Shown here: positions 8,355-16,279 of the stretch, piece by piece | Layout of the letters: each line of letters starts with the position of its first letter | Numbering within the stretch: position 1 is the first letter of the stretch | Virus record (IMG/VR): IMGVR_UViG_3300024999_000346 | Coordinates: 1 to 26,236 of that record | Source: a virus | Direction: 5' to 3' (one strand) | DNA: 26,236 nucleotides | Notes under the pieces: model-generated | Database searches by the model: none | What the model was told of the DNA's origin: nothing | The model's input: only the letters and a program-made list of their open reading frames with translations | Made by a program: the position numbers and the translations under genes

Positions 8355-8929
8355 TCTACATCAGCAATCTAGACGTACAGGCCGTTGGACGCCGCCTTGG
8401 AGAGTACAGTAAGAAAGCTCCTACTGTTATCATGAGGGCCTTAAATAGAGCTGCGGAGTCTGCAAAGACCGATATAGCTAAACAGGCTACCGAAAACTAC
8501 TGGGTGAAATCTGCTGAGGTTAAAAAAACTATGACAATTACCAAGGCATCAAAGGGTAAGCTGCTGGCGGTTGTTACTTCGAAAGCAACTAGAAGAGAAT
8601 TAACGGAGTTCAAGGTGAGTCCTAAAAAACCCATGCCAAAAAAGCCGCCTAAGATGGTAAAAGTGGCGGTTAAAAAAGAAGGCGGATTAAAAGAACTGCT
8701 GGGGACCTTTGTGCAGGCAGGGACATCTAGCGGCAAGCTACATGTTTTACAGAGAGCAACATCAAAGAGATATCCGATTCATATCAAGTACGGTCCGTCG
8801 GTGCCGGAGATGATTGGCGCAAATTTAAGTAAACGGCAATTCAAGCGGTTCGTGGAAGATAAAGTTAAAGAAACATATGAACGGCGCTTGGATCATGAAA
8901 TAGCTCGGATTATTGAGGGGGGAAGGTAA
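8351..8929 (+). CDS. Minor tail protein Z-like (gpZ)
   Basis: 192 residues, basic. The N-terminus (SKKAPTVIMRALNRAAESAKTDIAKQA) followed by YWVKSAEVKKTMTITKAS is characteristic of the prophage minor tail Z family. That family acts at the upper end of the tail when head and tail join. A lysine/proline-rich stretch (PKKPMPKKPPKMVKVAVKK) lies mid-protein. The overlaps (ATGA with the preceding gene, TAATG with the following one) place it in a tightly coupled connector operon. Confidence 0.78.
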   Translation: MIYISNLDVQAVGRRLGEYSKKAPTVIMRALNRAAESAKTDIAKQATENYWVKSAEVKKTMTITKASKGKLLAVVTSKATRRELTEFKVSPKKPMPKKPPKMVKVAVKKEGGLKELLGTFVQAGTSSGKLHVLQRATSKRYPIHIKYGPSVPEMIGANLSKRQFKRFVEDKVKETYERRLDHEIARIIEGGR

Positions 8930-9371
8930 TGATTCCGGTACTCTTGCAGGAGTTTCTTGTCAAAGAAGCCAAAAACCTGTTTGACGGATTTACCTTGAAG
9001 AATGCCAAAGGCGAAGAAGTCCCCCTTAACGTGTGCCCTCAGCGTCTACCAGCCCGAAAGGGCCAAAAAGACACGGCGCACTACCCTTTCCTCGTTATAC
9101 AGAGCTAGGCCCTAATCAATGCAGGGTTCTTTTTTATTGCGGTGTATATGATGACACGGACGATTACCAGGGATATCGTGATTCTCTTAATATGATTCAG
9201 AAGCTATATAATCATTTAATGCGGAAACGTGTATTTGATAAGAAATACAGGGTTGAATACCCCATTGAATGGTCTGTTACTGAGGAAGATTATTATCCCT
9301 ATTACTACGCAGGTTTGGAGACTACCTGGACAGTCGGAAAAATATCTATGCAAGATGACGAATTAACTTAA
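8929..9371 (+). pseudogene. Tail-completion protein interrupted by a frameshift
   Basis: Two reading frames together look like one tail terminator/completion protein of about 147 residues. The first frame, from ATG 8929, gives MIPVLLQEFLVKEAKNLF and later HYPFLVIQS, and then stops at 9106-9108. The second frame, one base back, is open to 9371. After about 9100 it reads GPNQCRVLFYCGVYDDTD, then YRDSLNMIQKLYNHLM and a beta-rich C-terminus. The pattern 'HYPFLVI' followed by 'CRVLFYCG.Y' and 'YRD.LNMIQ' is what the tail-completion proteins next to the sheath show when intact. No classical slippery heptamer lies in the overlap. This looks like a 1-base deletion near 9100, a sequencing error, or an unusual recoding. 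Confidence 0.65.
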
Positions 9372-9384
9372 AGGAGTTGATGAA

Positions 9385-10845
9385 ATGCCTTATACCCATG
9401 GCGTGTATGTGCAGGAGAATCCTACTTCAGTAATCGCACCAATAACCGCAGATAGTGCGGTACAGGTAATTGTGGGTACTGCACCGGTTAATTTGCTGGC
9501 AGACCCGGCAAGCGCTTTCAATAAGCCACTCTTAGCTAATACTTTCGCAGAAGCGGCAGCAAAGGTAGGTTACTCTGATACGTTTGCTGATTATACCCTG
9601 TGCGAATCTATTGATGCCAGTTTTCGGGTTTTCAACGTGGCGCCCCTGGTACTAATAAACGTACTAGACCCGGCAACCCACAAAGAATCCATTGCGGCGT
9701 CCCTAAAAACTATCACAAATAATCAGGTGCTGATTTCTGAAGAGGGAATCCTGAAGGCTGGTCTTGTTGTTAAAAATGAAGAAGCCCTCGTTACGTATGA
9801 CATCACCGACGATTATACCCTTGAGTTTGACGCTAACGGCTATCTGCTTTTGAAAGTTGTCGTTGGTGGCCAGGTTGCCATTGATGCAGAAACCAAGTTA
9901 AGTATTGCATATGACAAGCTCAAGCCTAGCCTTGTTGATAAGGATGACATTATTGGCAGTTATACCGCACTGACCGGCGTATATGCGGGTCTTGAATGCG
10001 TGTCGCAGGTCTATCCGAAATTGGAGTTAGTACCTGGCTTAATTCTGGCTCCTGGATGGAGCCATATACCAGAGGTGGGGACCGTATTGAGCGCAAAATG
10101 CGTAGCAATTAACGGCTCTTTTAGCGCTAACTGCGTGAAAGATGTTGATTCCACTACAACGGGCGTAGTTGAGTATTCCGGAGTAAAAGCTTGGAAGGAT
10201 ACCAACTCTTACACCAGCAAGCACGACATTGTTTGCTGGCCGATGTGCAAGATCGGGATCAAAAAGTACCACATGAGCGCGTTAATGGCAGCCCTGATTG
10301 CCTATACAGACGCTGGTAATGGCGGGGTGCCTTACGTATCGCCATCAAACAAGAGAATGGGGATATCCGGTGCAATTCTTGATAGTGGCACAGAAGTATT
10401 TCTTGACCAACTGCAAGCTAATATCCTCAACGGCGGTGGGATTTGCACCGTGATTAATCTCAACGGCTGGCGTTCTTGGGGGAATAATACTGGCATTTAT
10501 CCATCCTCTAGCGACGTAAAGGATCGCTTTATCCCGGTTCGGCGTATGTTTGACTGGTGGGGTGATAGCTTTATCTTAACCTACTTTCAGAAGGTTGATA
10601 GCCCGTTAAATAAGCGACTGATTGAAGCTGTAGTTGACAGCGAGAATATCCGCGCCAATGGCTACATGGCCCGGTACGAGATTGCTGATGCACGTATGGA
10701 ATACAATACGGCAGACAACCCAACCACTGACCTACTCAATGGGAAAATCACATTTAAGCAGTATCTGACACCTTACCCGCCGACAGAGACAATTATTAAC
10801 GTGCTGGAATTCGACCCTGCTGCATTAACTGCAGCACTGGAATAA
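9385..10845 (+). CDS. Contractile tail sheath protein (P2 FI type)
   Basis: 486 residues. It opens with PYTHGVYVQENPTSVIAPIT, the usual N-terminus of Firmicutes phage sheath proteins, and has RMGISGAILDSGTEVFLDQLQANILNGGGI in the conserved C-terminal part. The sequence WRSWGNNTGIYP, then FIPVRRMFDWWGDSF, matches the sheath core. The protein contracts to drive the tube into the cell. AAAGGAGTTGATGAA precedes the ATG. It is followed by the tube gene after 12 bases, as in P2. Its presence shows that the phage is a myovirus even though the head genes are lambda-like. Confidence 0.93.
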   Translation: MPYTHGVYVQENPTSVIAPITADSAVQVIVGTAPVNLLADPASAFNKPLLANTFAEAAAKVGYSDTFADYTLCESIDASFRVFNVAPLVLINVLDPATHKESIAASLKTITNNQVLISEEGILKAGLVVKNEEALVTYDITDDYTLEFDANGYLLLKVVVGGQVAIDAETKLSIAYDKLKPSLVDKDDIIGSYTALTGVYAGLECVSQVYPKLELVPGLILAPGWSHIPEVGTVLSAKCVAINGSFSANCVKDVDSTTTGVVEYSGVKAWKDTNSYTSKHDIVCWPMCKIGIKKYHMSALMAALIAYTDAGNGGVPYVSPSNKRMGISGAILDSGTEVFLDQLQANILNGGGICTVINLNGWRSWGNNTGIYPSSSDVKDRFIPVRRMFDWWGDSFILTYFQKVDSPLNKRLIEAVVDSENIRANGYMARYEIADARMEYNTADNPTTDLLNGKITFKQYLTPYPPTETIINVLEFDPAALTAALE

Positions 10846-10857
10846 GGAGGTGTAACA

Positions 10858-11382
10858 GTGAGCAAGGTTAATCCAATCCCTGAAAAAGTTGTCAACTTTA
10901 ACGTCTATGATGAGGGAGAAAAGTTAGTTGGTGTTTCTGGCGAGGTTACGCTCCCTAACCTGGAGGCCATGACAGAGACCATCTCTGGTGCAGGAATCGC
11001 AGGCGAATACGAAAGCCCTACTCCCGGCCATTTTGGCAGCATCACGACTGAGATTCCATTTAGGACTCTCTATGATAGCTCATTTAAGCTCATGGTACCT
11101 GGTGGCAGAACGATCACTCTGCGAGCGTCCCAGCAATCCTACGATGTAGCCGGTGGAGATATCCAGCACCGGGGCTTAAAGATTGTACTGAAGGTCATAC
11201 CCAAAGGACTCGACCTCGGGAAGCTTGCGGTGGGAAGCCCAACAGACACAAAAAACAGCCTTGAAGTGCTGTATATCAAGATTGTCGAGAACAACAAAAC
11301 ACTGCTTGAGCTGGACAAGCAGAATTTCAAATATATGGTCAATGGCGTTGATATCTTGGCAGATGTCCGGGACCAGATTTAG
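10858..11382 (+). CDS. Tail tube protein (P2 FII type)
   Basis: 174 residues, the length of P2 FII. Cues are IPEKVVNFNVYDEGEKLVGVSGEVTLPNL at the start and GAGIAGEYESPTPGHFGSI, then the C-terminal KQNFKYMVNGVDILADVRDQI. Together these are the conserved frame of the phage major tail tube family. It forms the inner tube under the sheath. The start is GTG at 10858 with GGAGGTGTAACA upstream. It stands 12 bases from both neighbours in a sheath-tube-chaperone operon. Confidence 0.92.
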   Translation: MSKVNPIPEKVVNFNVYDEGEKLVGVSGEVTLPNLEAMTETISGAGIAGEYESPTPGHFGSITTEIPFRTLYDSSFKLMVPGGRTITLRASQQSYDVAGGDIQHRGLKIVLKVIPKGLDLGKLAVGSPTDTKNSLEVLYIKIVENNKTLLELDKQNFKYMVNGVDILADVRDQI

Positions 11383-11393
11383 GAGGGGAATAG

Positions 11394-11687
11394 ATGGCTA
11401 ATAGTTTAATAACCCTGTCTAAGCCATACGTATTTGAGGGTGAAACCTATACAGAAATAAATCTGCAGGGACTGGGCGATCTCAAGGCAAAAGATCTTTC
11501 AGTGATCGACAAGATTTATATTTCAAAGGGCTGTAATCCTGCGACGAGCGGCCTGACAATCGACTATGCCGTGATTACTGCGAGCATGGTTACGAAAAAG
11601 CCACTTGAATTTTTTGAGAATCTACCAGCCAAGGACGCTATGGCCATGAAAAATGTGGTAGTGCGTTTTTTTTACAAAGAGGATTAA
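11394..11687 (+). CDS. Tail assembly chaperone, short form (gpE-like)
   Basis: 97 residues with the pattern ITLSKPYVFEGETYTEINLQGLGDLKAKDL, then KPLEFFENLPAKDAMAMKNVVVRFF. This is the P2 gpE family / Phage_TAC type found between tube and tape measure. The short form binds the tape measure during tail assembly. AGGAGGGG precedes the ATG. The gene ends with a run of eight T at 11666-11673, where ribosomes can slip to make the extended product. The call rests on position, size and the overlapping second frame. Confidence 0.82.
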   Translation: MANSLITLSKPYVFEGETYTEINLQGLGDLKAKDLSVIDKIYISKGCNPATSGLTIDYAVITASMVTKKPLEFFENLPAKDAMAMKNVVVRFFYKED

Positions 11688-11821
11688 ACCCCGGAGACGG
11701 GAAGGGGCTCAGAAAAATAGCAATAAAGGCAGCAATGGCTACTTTTACTAGCGCTGAATTCTTTTTGGGTTTGTCCTTAGATGATTTTTTCGAGGTAATA
11801 TCAGATATACCTAAAAACTAA
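11394..11821 (+). CDS. Tail assembly chaperone, -1 frameshift product (gpE+E'-like)
   Basis: At 11666-11672 the sequence T TTT TTT is a slippery heptamer in the frame of the short chaperone. Slipping back one base leads into an open frame running to TAA 11819-11821. That gives a fusion of about 142 residues whose tail reads GLRKIAIKAAMATFTS, then LDDFFEVISDI. The tail has no plausible start of its own except a late ATG at 11735. Two-frame chaperones of this type are universal in long-tailed phages (lambda G/GT, P2 E/E+E'). The extended form links tape measure and tube subunits. Frame and slippery site are seen; the efficiency is unknown. Confidence 0.78.
11666..11701 (+). promoter_or_regulatory. 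Programmed -1 frameshift signal
   Basis: Eight T at 11666-11673 contain the heptamer T TTT TTT in zero frame. Starting 17 bases downstream, CCCG (11690-11693), the loop GAGA and CGGG (11698-11701) form a short hairpin capped by a GNRA tetraloop, which could pause the ribosome. The zero-frame stop TAA is at 11685-11687. Confidence 0.7.
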
Positions 11822-11846
11822 AAGCGCTCTGAAACAGGGCGCTTTT
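11820..11846 (+). terminator. Hairpin between tail chaperone and tape measure
   Basis: A 12-base stem (AAAAGCGCTCTG with CAGGGCGCTTTT, one G-T pair) with an AAA loop. The right arm ends in four T, so it resembles an intrinsic terminator or an mRNA processing/stability element. It begins inside the stop codon of the frameshift product and ends 23 bases before the tape-measure start. It could lower tape-measure expression relative to tube and sheath. Confidence 0.65.
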
Positions 11847-11868
11847 ATGTCGAAAAAGAGGTGGGGCC

Positions 11869-13884
11869 ATGGCGGGCAGAGTGTACGAAACCATGTTTGA
11901 GTTAGGAGCCAGAATAGACAGCTCTTTCGGAAGAGCCTTTGCTAATGCTCAAGATCAACTCGAAGCTACTAGCGGGCAGGCTGAAGAAACTAATACTATG
12001 TTTGGTAAGTTGGGTGCGGGGTTAGGTATCGCAGCTGTAGGAATCGGTGCAGCGGCTTTAGCCGCCGGAGGATTAGCAGTAAGCGTCAGCGATGATCTAC
12101 AGAAATCCCTTAACGGTATACAAGCTGCAACAGGCTCAACCGATGAGCAAATGGGCGGTATGAGAGATACTATGCTTGCCATTTATAATAACAATTTCGG
12201 TGAGAATTTTGAGGATATTGGCGCATCAATGGCTTTAATTGCTCAGCAAACAGGTTTTGCAGGAGATGCTTTGCAAAGAGCAACCGAAGACGGCCTAATG
12301 CTTCGAGATACGTTCGGCCTTGAGGTAAACGAGAGTATCCGCACAGTCGATATGATGATGAAGAAGTTCGGGATATCAAGCGATGAGGCGTTTAATCTTA
12401 TTACCCAGGGGGCCCAGGCCGGATTAGATAAAAACGGTAATCTACTTGACTCTATCAATGAGTACAGTGTCCATTTTGAGCAGCTGGGGTTTGATAGCCA
12501 AGAAATGTTTAACATGATGGCTAATGGAGCCGCAACCGGCGTATTTGATATCGATAAGCTGGGCGATGCCATGAAGGAGTTTGGCATCCGGAGTAAGGAT
12601 GGGAGTAAAACCTCAACAGAGGCATTTCAAGCACTAGGATTAAACGCTTCAGAAATGACCAAAGCATTTGCAGCGGGGGGAGATACGGCAAAAGAGGCGT
12701 TTGATAAAACTGCTAAAGCAATTTTTGCATTGGAAAGTCCGGTAGCAAGAGAGGCTGCAGGGGTTGCGTTATTTGGTACCCAATGGGAAGATGTAGGCGT
12801 CAAGGGCATTGAGGCATTAACGAATACCAAAGGCGGGATAGATAAAAACGTTGATGCACTCGGCAAAATAAATGCAGTAAAATACAATACTTTTGGCGAG
12901 GCCATGACGGGTATAAAGCGAAATCTCGAAACAGGAATATTGATCCCATTAGGCGATAAGATAATGCCAAGCATGAACGCATTTGCAGGATGGATCACAG
13001 ACAACATGCCTAAGATCCAGAACGAGATCGGGTACGCATTTAACGTAGCGGGGGATGCCATCGGTACAGTGGGAACAGAGTTGCAAGAAACAAAAACTTT
13101 CTTCCAGGACCATTGGGGAGTAGTATCTCCAATACTAGCCGGGATTGCAGCGGGGGCAATTACCTTTGGAGCCATCACCCTAGCTACTAAGGCGTGGACG
13201 CTAGCAACTGAACTTGCCACGATAGCTCAAACGGCAATGGGCGTCGCCATGAATCTAACGCCAATGGGCAAGGCAATTGCCCTTGTCAGCCTATTAGTTG
13301 CTGGAGGAGTACTCTTGTATCAAAATTGGGATACAATTAGCGCAAAAGCAAGTGAAGTAGGAGAATCAATTGGAAATGCATTTAAATCAGGCGTAAATGT
13401 AGCCATTGATGCTATTAATTGGCTAACCGATAAACTTAACGGGGCCCTTGGCTTAATTGGAGTGAAGATCCCTAGTGTAGCCCATATTGCTATCGAGCAA
13501 ACAACAACAGAAAAGCGTAGTAGCTTTGACGCTGTAAGGGGGATTGACGGTAACGCCAATGGAACGGACAACTGGAGAGGTGGCCTAACATGGGTTGGAG
13601 AAAAGGGGCCTGAGCTAATAAATTTGTCCCGTGGCGCTCAGGTGTATGAGCATAATAAATCTATGGCGATTGCTGGCGGCGGGAGGGTATCAACTCTTGA
13701 ATCGAAGTTAAGCGGGGTAAATAATAAGTCATCCTTGCCCGCGTATTCTCCGCAAGTCATTATTCAAGGGAATGCGGATGAAAATGTTATAACAAAGGCA
13801 CTCGATATGTCTTTTGAAAAATATAAGCAATATGCAAGGAAATACGAGGCTGAAAAAAAGCGGCTCCAATTCTCCCCAAGTTAA
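11869..13884 (+). CDS. Tail tape measure protein
   Basis: 671 residues. The N-terminal part (ARIDSSFGRAFANAQDQLE, then a hydrophobic GAGLGIAAVGIGAAALAAGG, then SDDLQKSLNGIQAATGS) followed by AQAGLDKNGNLLDSI and FGIRSKDGSKTSTEAFQALG is the TP901 tape-measure core domain. Two or three hydrophobic segments (about residues 420-480) suit a protein that inserts into the host membrane on ejection. The C-terminus has the GGLTWVGEKGPELINLSRGAQVY motif seen in many tape measures. Length sets tail length; 671 residues suggests a tail of about 100 nm by the usual 1.5 angstrom per residue rule. AAAGAGGTGG precedes the start. Confidence 0.92.
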   Translation: MAGRVYETMFELGARIDSSFGRAFANAQDQLEATSGQAEETNTMFGKLGAGLGIAAVGIGAAALAAGGLAVSVSDDLQKSLNGIQAATGSTDEQMGGMRDTMLAIYNNNFGENFEDIGASMALIAQQTGFAGDALQRATEDGLMLRDTFGLEVNESIRTVDMMMKKFGISSDEAFNLITQGAQAGLDKNGNLLDSINEYSVHFEQLGFDSQEMFNMMANGAATGVFDIDKLGDAMKEFGIRSKDGSKTSTEAFQALGLNASEMTKAFAAGGDTAKEAFDKTAKAIFALESPVAREAAGVALFGTQWEDVGVKGIEALTNTKGGIDKNVDALGKINAVKYNTFGEAMTGIKRNLETGILIPLGDKIMPSMNAFAGWITDNMPKIQNEIGYAFNVAGDAIGTVGTELQETKTFFQDHWGVVSPILAGIAAGAITFGAITLATKAWTLATELATIAQTAMGVAMNLTPMGKAIALVSLLVAGGVLLYQNWDTISAKASEVGESIGNAFKSGVNVAIDAINWLTDKLNGALGLIGVKIPSVAHIAIEQTTTEKRSSFDAVRGIDGNANGTDNWRGGLTWVGEKGPELINLSRGAQVYEHNKSMAIAGGGRVSTLESKLSGVNNKSSLPAYSPQVIIQGNADENVITKALDMSFEKYKQYARKYEAEKKRLQFSPS

Positions 13885-13899
13885 AGGATGGTGGGCTGA

Positions 13900-14106
13900 A
13901 TGACATACACAACTAAGCAGGGGGACATGTGGGATAGCATATCCAAAAAGCTGTATGGTAATGAGAAGTATACAGAGCAGCTTATGAAAGCAAATACCGC
14001 CTATATTTCGACGGTAGTTTTCTCAGCAGGGGTAATCCTTATTGCTCCAGACGTAGACGCAGCGAGCAGCGCCAGTGTATCTTCCCGGCCACCTTGGAGG
14101 TCCTGA
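13900..14106 (+). CDS. Tail protein X (LysM-like)
   Basis: 68 residues. The pattern YTTKQGDMWDSISKKLYGNEKYTEQLMKANTAY followed by FSAGVILIAPDV is the P2 gpX / LysM-like module that binds at the tail hub or peptidoglycan. ATG start with GGATGGTGGG upstream. Its end overlaps the ribosome site of the next gene. It stands between tape measure and gpD as in P2-like tail operons (order T, X, D). Confidence 0.85.
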   Translation: MTYTTKQGDMWDSISKKLYGNEKYTEQLMKANTAYISTVVFSAGVILIAPDVDAASSASVSSRPPWRS

Positions 14107-14108
14107 CT

Positions 14109-15122
14109 ATGTTAGCGCGTAGAGCAAGTATAGATATCGTTTATCAGGGCGTTAGCATTACAGCTGACATTGCAAAGGATTTGCTCAGTTTTGGGTATAC
14201 GGACAACGCAAGTGGTACGTCAGACTCGATTGCTATATCGCTTAAAGATGATACGGGCAAATGGATTTCCACATGGGCACCTGAGCAAGGAGACAAGCTC
14301 AAAGCGTCAATCCGCACTACAAATTGGCGATATGACGGAGATTCTCAGAGGCTTGATTGCGGCACTTTTATGGTGGATGAACCGGAATACGCAGGCAGGC
14401 CCAGAACGCTATCACTGAATGCAGCAGCCATTCCCTCGAGTAATGATTTTAGGGATACAGCCAAGTCTCGGACGTGGGAAAAAGTCACAACAAAGAAATT
14501 AGCAGATGATATAGCGTCTAATGCGGGCCTTTCTTTGTATTATGACACGGCTAAGGTATACACTATTTCGTATCTCGAACAGAGTGAGCAGCCAGATAGT
14601 GCTTTTCTTGCCGACGTTTGTGGCAAGTACGGCCTTAGCCTGAAAATTTACAACGATAAAATAGTCATTTTTTCCGAGCAGGAATATGAGGCCAAAGAGC
14701 CTATTGCAACGATTACAGAGCAAATGACCGAGGGAAATTGGACGGCCAAGAAGTCGCTTACTGAAACCGGGTATGGCGCTTGCGAATTAACTTACACCCC
14801 GCCAGATTCCGGCGAGAAGGTGCAATATATGTTCAATCCAAACTTGGCGCCTAAGAAGATTCTGCGAATCAACCAAGATGTGGCAAGTGTAGCTGAAGCT
14901 GAGATAGTTGCAAAGGCCGAGTTAAGGAAAGCTAACGTAAAGCAGTACGCCTTAAGCTTTACAGTGCCGGGGAATGTTACCCTTATCGCGAGCTCAACGG
15001 TCATAGTCTTAGGCTTCGGCGTGTTTGACGGCAAATATTATATCGACAAAGTTGACCATGGCATAGGTAGCGGGTTTGCCTCATCGGTAGACGTTCACCG
15101 GGTGCTGGAAGGAGGATATTAA
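14109..15122 (+). CDS. Tail hub protein (P2 gpD family)
   Basis: 337 residues from ATG 14109, preferred over an in-frame TTG at 14094 because GGAGG at 14095-14099 lies 9 bases upstream of the ATG. It opens with ARRASIDIVYQGVSITADI and contains FGYTDNASGTSDSIAISLKD, then TWEKVTTKKLADDIASNAGLSL. Together these are the GPD / phage late-control-D family, the gp27-like hub that holds the spike at the tail tip. It ends in a one-base overlap (TAATG) with the spike gene. Confidence 0.88.
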   Translation: MLARRASIDIVYQGVSITADIAKDLLSFGYTDNASGTSDSIAISLKDDTGKWISTWAPEQGDKLKASIRTTNWRYDGDSQRLDCGTFMVDEPEYAGRPRTLSLNAAAIPSSNDFRDTAKSRTWEKVTTKKLADDIASNAGLSLYYDTAKVYTISYLEQSEQPDSAFLADVCGKYGLSLKIYNDKIVIFSEQEYEAKEPIATITEQMTEGNWTAKKSLTETGYGACELTYTPPDSGEKVQYMFNPNLAPKKILRINQDVASVAEAEIVAKAELRKANVKQYALSFTVPGNVTLIASSTVIVLGFGVFDGKYYIDKVDHGIGSGFASSVDVHRVLEGGY

Positions 15123-15544
15123 TGCTGAAAAACATAGTCAGAATTGGGCATGTGTCCTCTGCAAATGCAACGAAAGGCACCGTGAGAGTAGTAATTGATG
15201 ACCAACAGGGCATCGTAACTAATGAGTTACCTTTGCTGGCGGGAGAATACAACATGCCTGCGGTTGGCGATTTGGTGCTATGTCTATTCCTCGGTAATGG
15301 AATTTCAAACGGGTTCTGCCTTGGCAAGTATTTTTCGACTGTTAATCCTCCCCCAGTGACTGACCCAAAGATAATTTATAAGGATTTCGGAGACGGATCT
15401 TATATTAAATATGATAAAACCAGTAAAACACTGACCATAAAGGCCGATGTTGCGATAGAAGGAGATCTCAGCGTAACCGGCAACATTTCAGCGACGGGGA
15501 CGATTCTTGATACCCTTGGTAACACAAACAATCATTCCCACTAG
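15122..15544 (+). CDS. Baseplate spike (gpV-like)
   Basis: 140 residues. The N-terminal OB-fold domain (RIGHVSSANATKGTVRVVID, then LPLLAGEYNMPAVGDLVLCLFLGNG) is the gpV / VgrG-like base. Repeated beta strands (SYIKYDKTSKTLTIKADVAIEGDLSVTG) form the triple-stranded needle. The protein ends NNHSH, an HxH motif which in P2 gpV-type spikes binds an iron ion at the membrane-piercing tip. GGAGG sits before the start. It follows the hub gene directly, so both are made together. Confidence 0.88.
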   Translation: MLKNIVRIGHVSSANATKGTVRVVIDDQQGIVTNELPLLAGEYNMPAVGDLVLCLFLGNGISNGFCLGKYFSTVNPPPVTDPKIIYKDFGDGSYIKYDKTSKTLTIKADVAIEGDLSVTGNISATGTILDTLGNTNNHSH

Positions 15545-15558
15545 GACGGTGATTAAAT

Positions 15559-15957
15559 ATGATTGGATATTTCGGTGATATAATTTTTGAAACATCAGAC
15601 CAGCGCATCCTAACATTCTCCGGCCTGAAGCGTGATACTTCCAGCCGTTGGGGCAATCACGAACTTATTGGCTTAAAGCCCAAAACTGAGTTTATCGGTC
15701 CTGGGCTGGACACGATTTCTTTTACCGTTGATTACAACGGCAATAATGGTGTAAAGCCACGTACCGAAATGGATAAATGGTTAGACAAAGCTAGAGACGG
15801 CGCAGCGGAAACTCTTGTTATTGGCGATAAACCTTTAGGCACAGATAAATGGATAGTCAAGTCGGTAAGCCAGGCTTGGGGTATCGTATTTAATCGTGGT
15901 GAGCTTTTCTCAGGGAAAATAGACGTAACCCTCGAAGAGTATATTTCAACGCTGTAG
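15559..15957 (+). CDS. Tail protein U (P2 gpU family)
   Basis: 132 residues: IGYFGDIIFETSDQRILTF, then RDTSSRWGNHELIGLKPKTEFIGPGLDTISFTV. The pattern RWG.HE.IG.KP..EF.G.G...I.F is the gpU family, which completes the tail tube or baseplate junction in contractile tails. The order D, V, U here differs from P2, where U precedes X and D. It probably has a LysM-type partner in gpX upstream. Confidence 0.85.
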   Translation: MIGYFGDIIFETSDQRILTFSGLKRDTSSRWGNHELIGLKPKTEFIGPGLDTISFTVDYNGNNGVKPRTEMDKWLDKARDGAAETLVIGDKPLGTDKWIVKSVSQAWGIVFNRGELFSGKIDVTLEEYISTL

Positions 15958-15970
15958 GGGGGGCGATTTT

Positions 15971-16279
15971 GTGAGTATAACATTGATTAATATTGACCTG
16001 CAGGTTGACTTTACGGCTACTGGTACGAATGAAGTGATCCAGAATGTGAAAACGATTCTGACTACTCCAACAGGTACGGTCCCCTTTGACCGTGATTTCG
16101 GCATTGATTGGAGCATCTTAGACCTGCCGATCAGGGAAGCAAGGGCCAAGCTGACGGTTGAGTATATTGAAAAAATCAAGCTGTATGAACCACGGGCCAG
16201 CGTAAAAAGCATATCTTTTGAGGCTAACGAATCTGGCCAACTTATTCCTAGGGTGGTGATAGATATTGTCGGAACTTAG
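15971..16279 (+). CDS. Baseplate wedge protein W (gp25-like)
   Basis: 102 residues with the lysozyme-like gp25/gpW fold signature: TGTNEVIQNVKTILTTPTGTVPFDRDFGIDWSILD, then LYEPRASVKSISFEAN. GTG start at 15971 after GGGGGGGCGAT. It is the wedge nucleator of the baseplate and is followed with overlap by the J homologue, its structural partner. Confidence 0.9.
   Translation: MSITLINIDLQVDFTATGTNEVIQNVKTILTTPTGTVPFDRDFGIDWSILDLPIREARAKLTVEYIEKIKLYEPRASVKSISFEANESGQLIPRVVIDIVGT

Noticed and set aside
9033-9371. Separate gene starting at ATG 9033
   Set aside because: Its first 25 residues (proline/arginine-rich) are out-of-frame reading of the preceding gene; only the part after about 9100 looks like protein, so it is the second half of a frameshifted gene.
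12627-13220. 197-residue minus-strand open frame inside the tape measure gene
   Set aside because: It is rich in Ala/Pro/Ser as expected of an antisense shadow of an Ala-rich gene, with no ribosome site and an unambiguous tape measure on the other strand.
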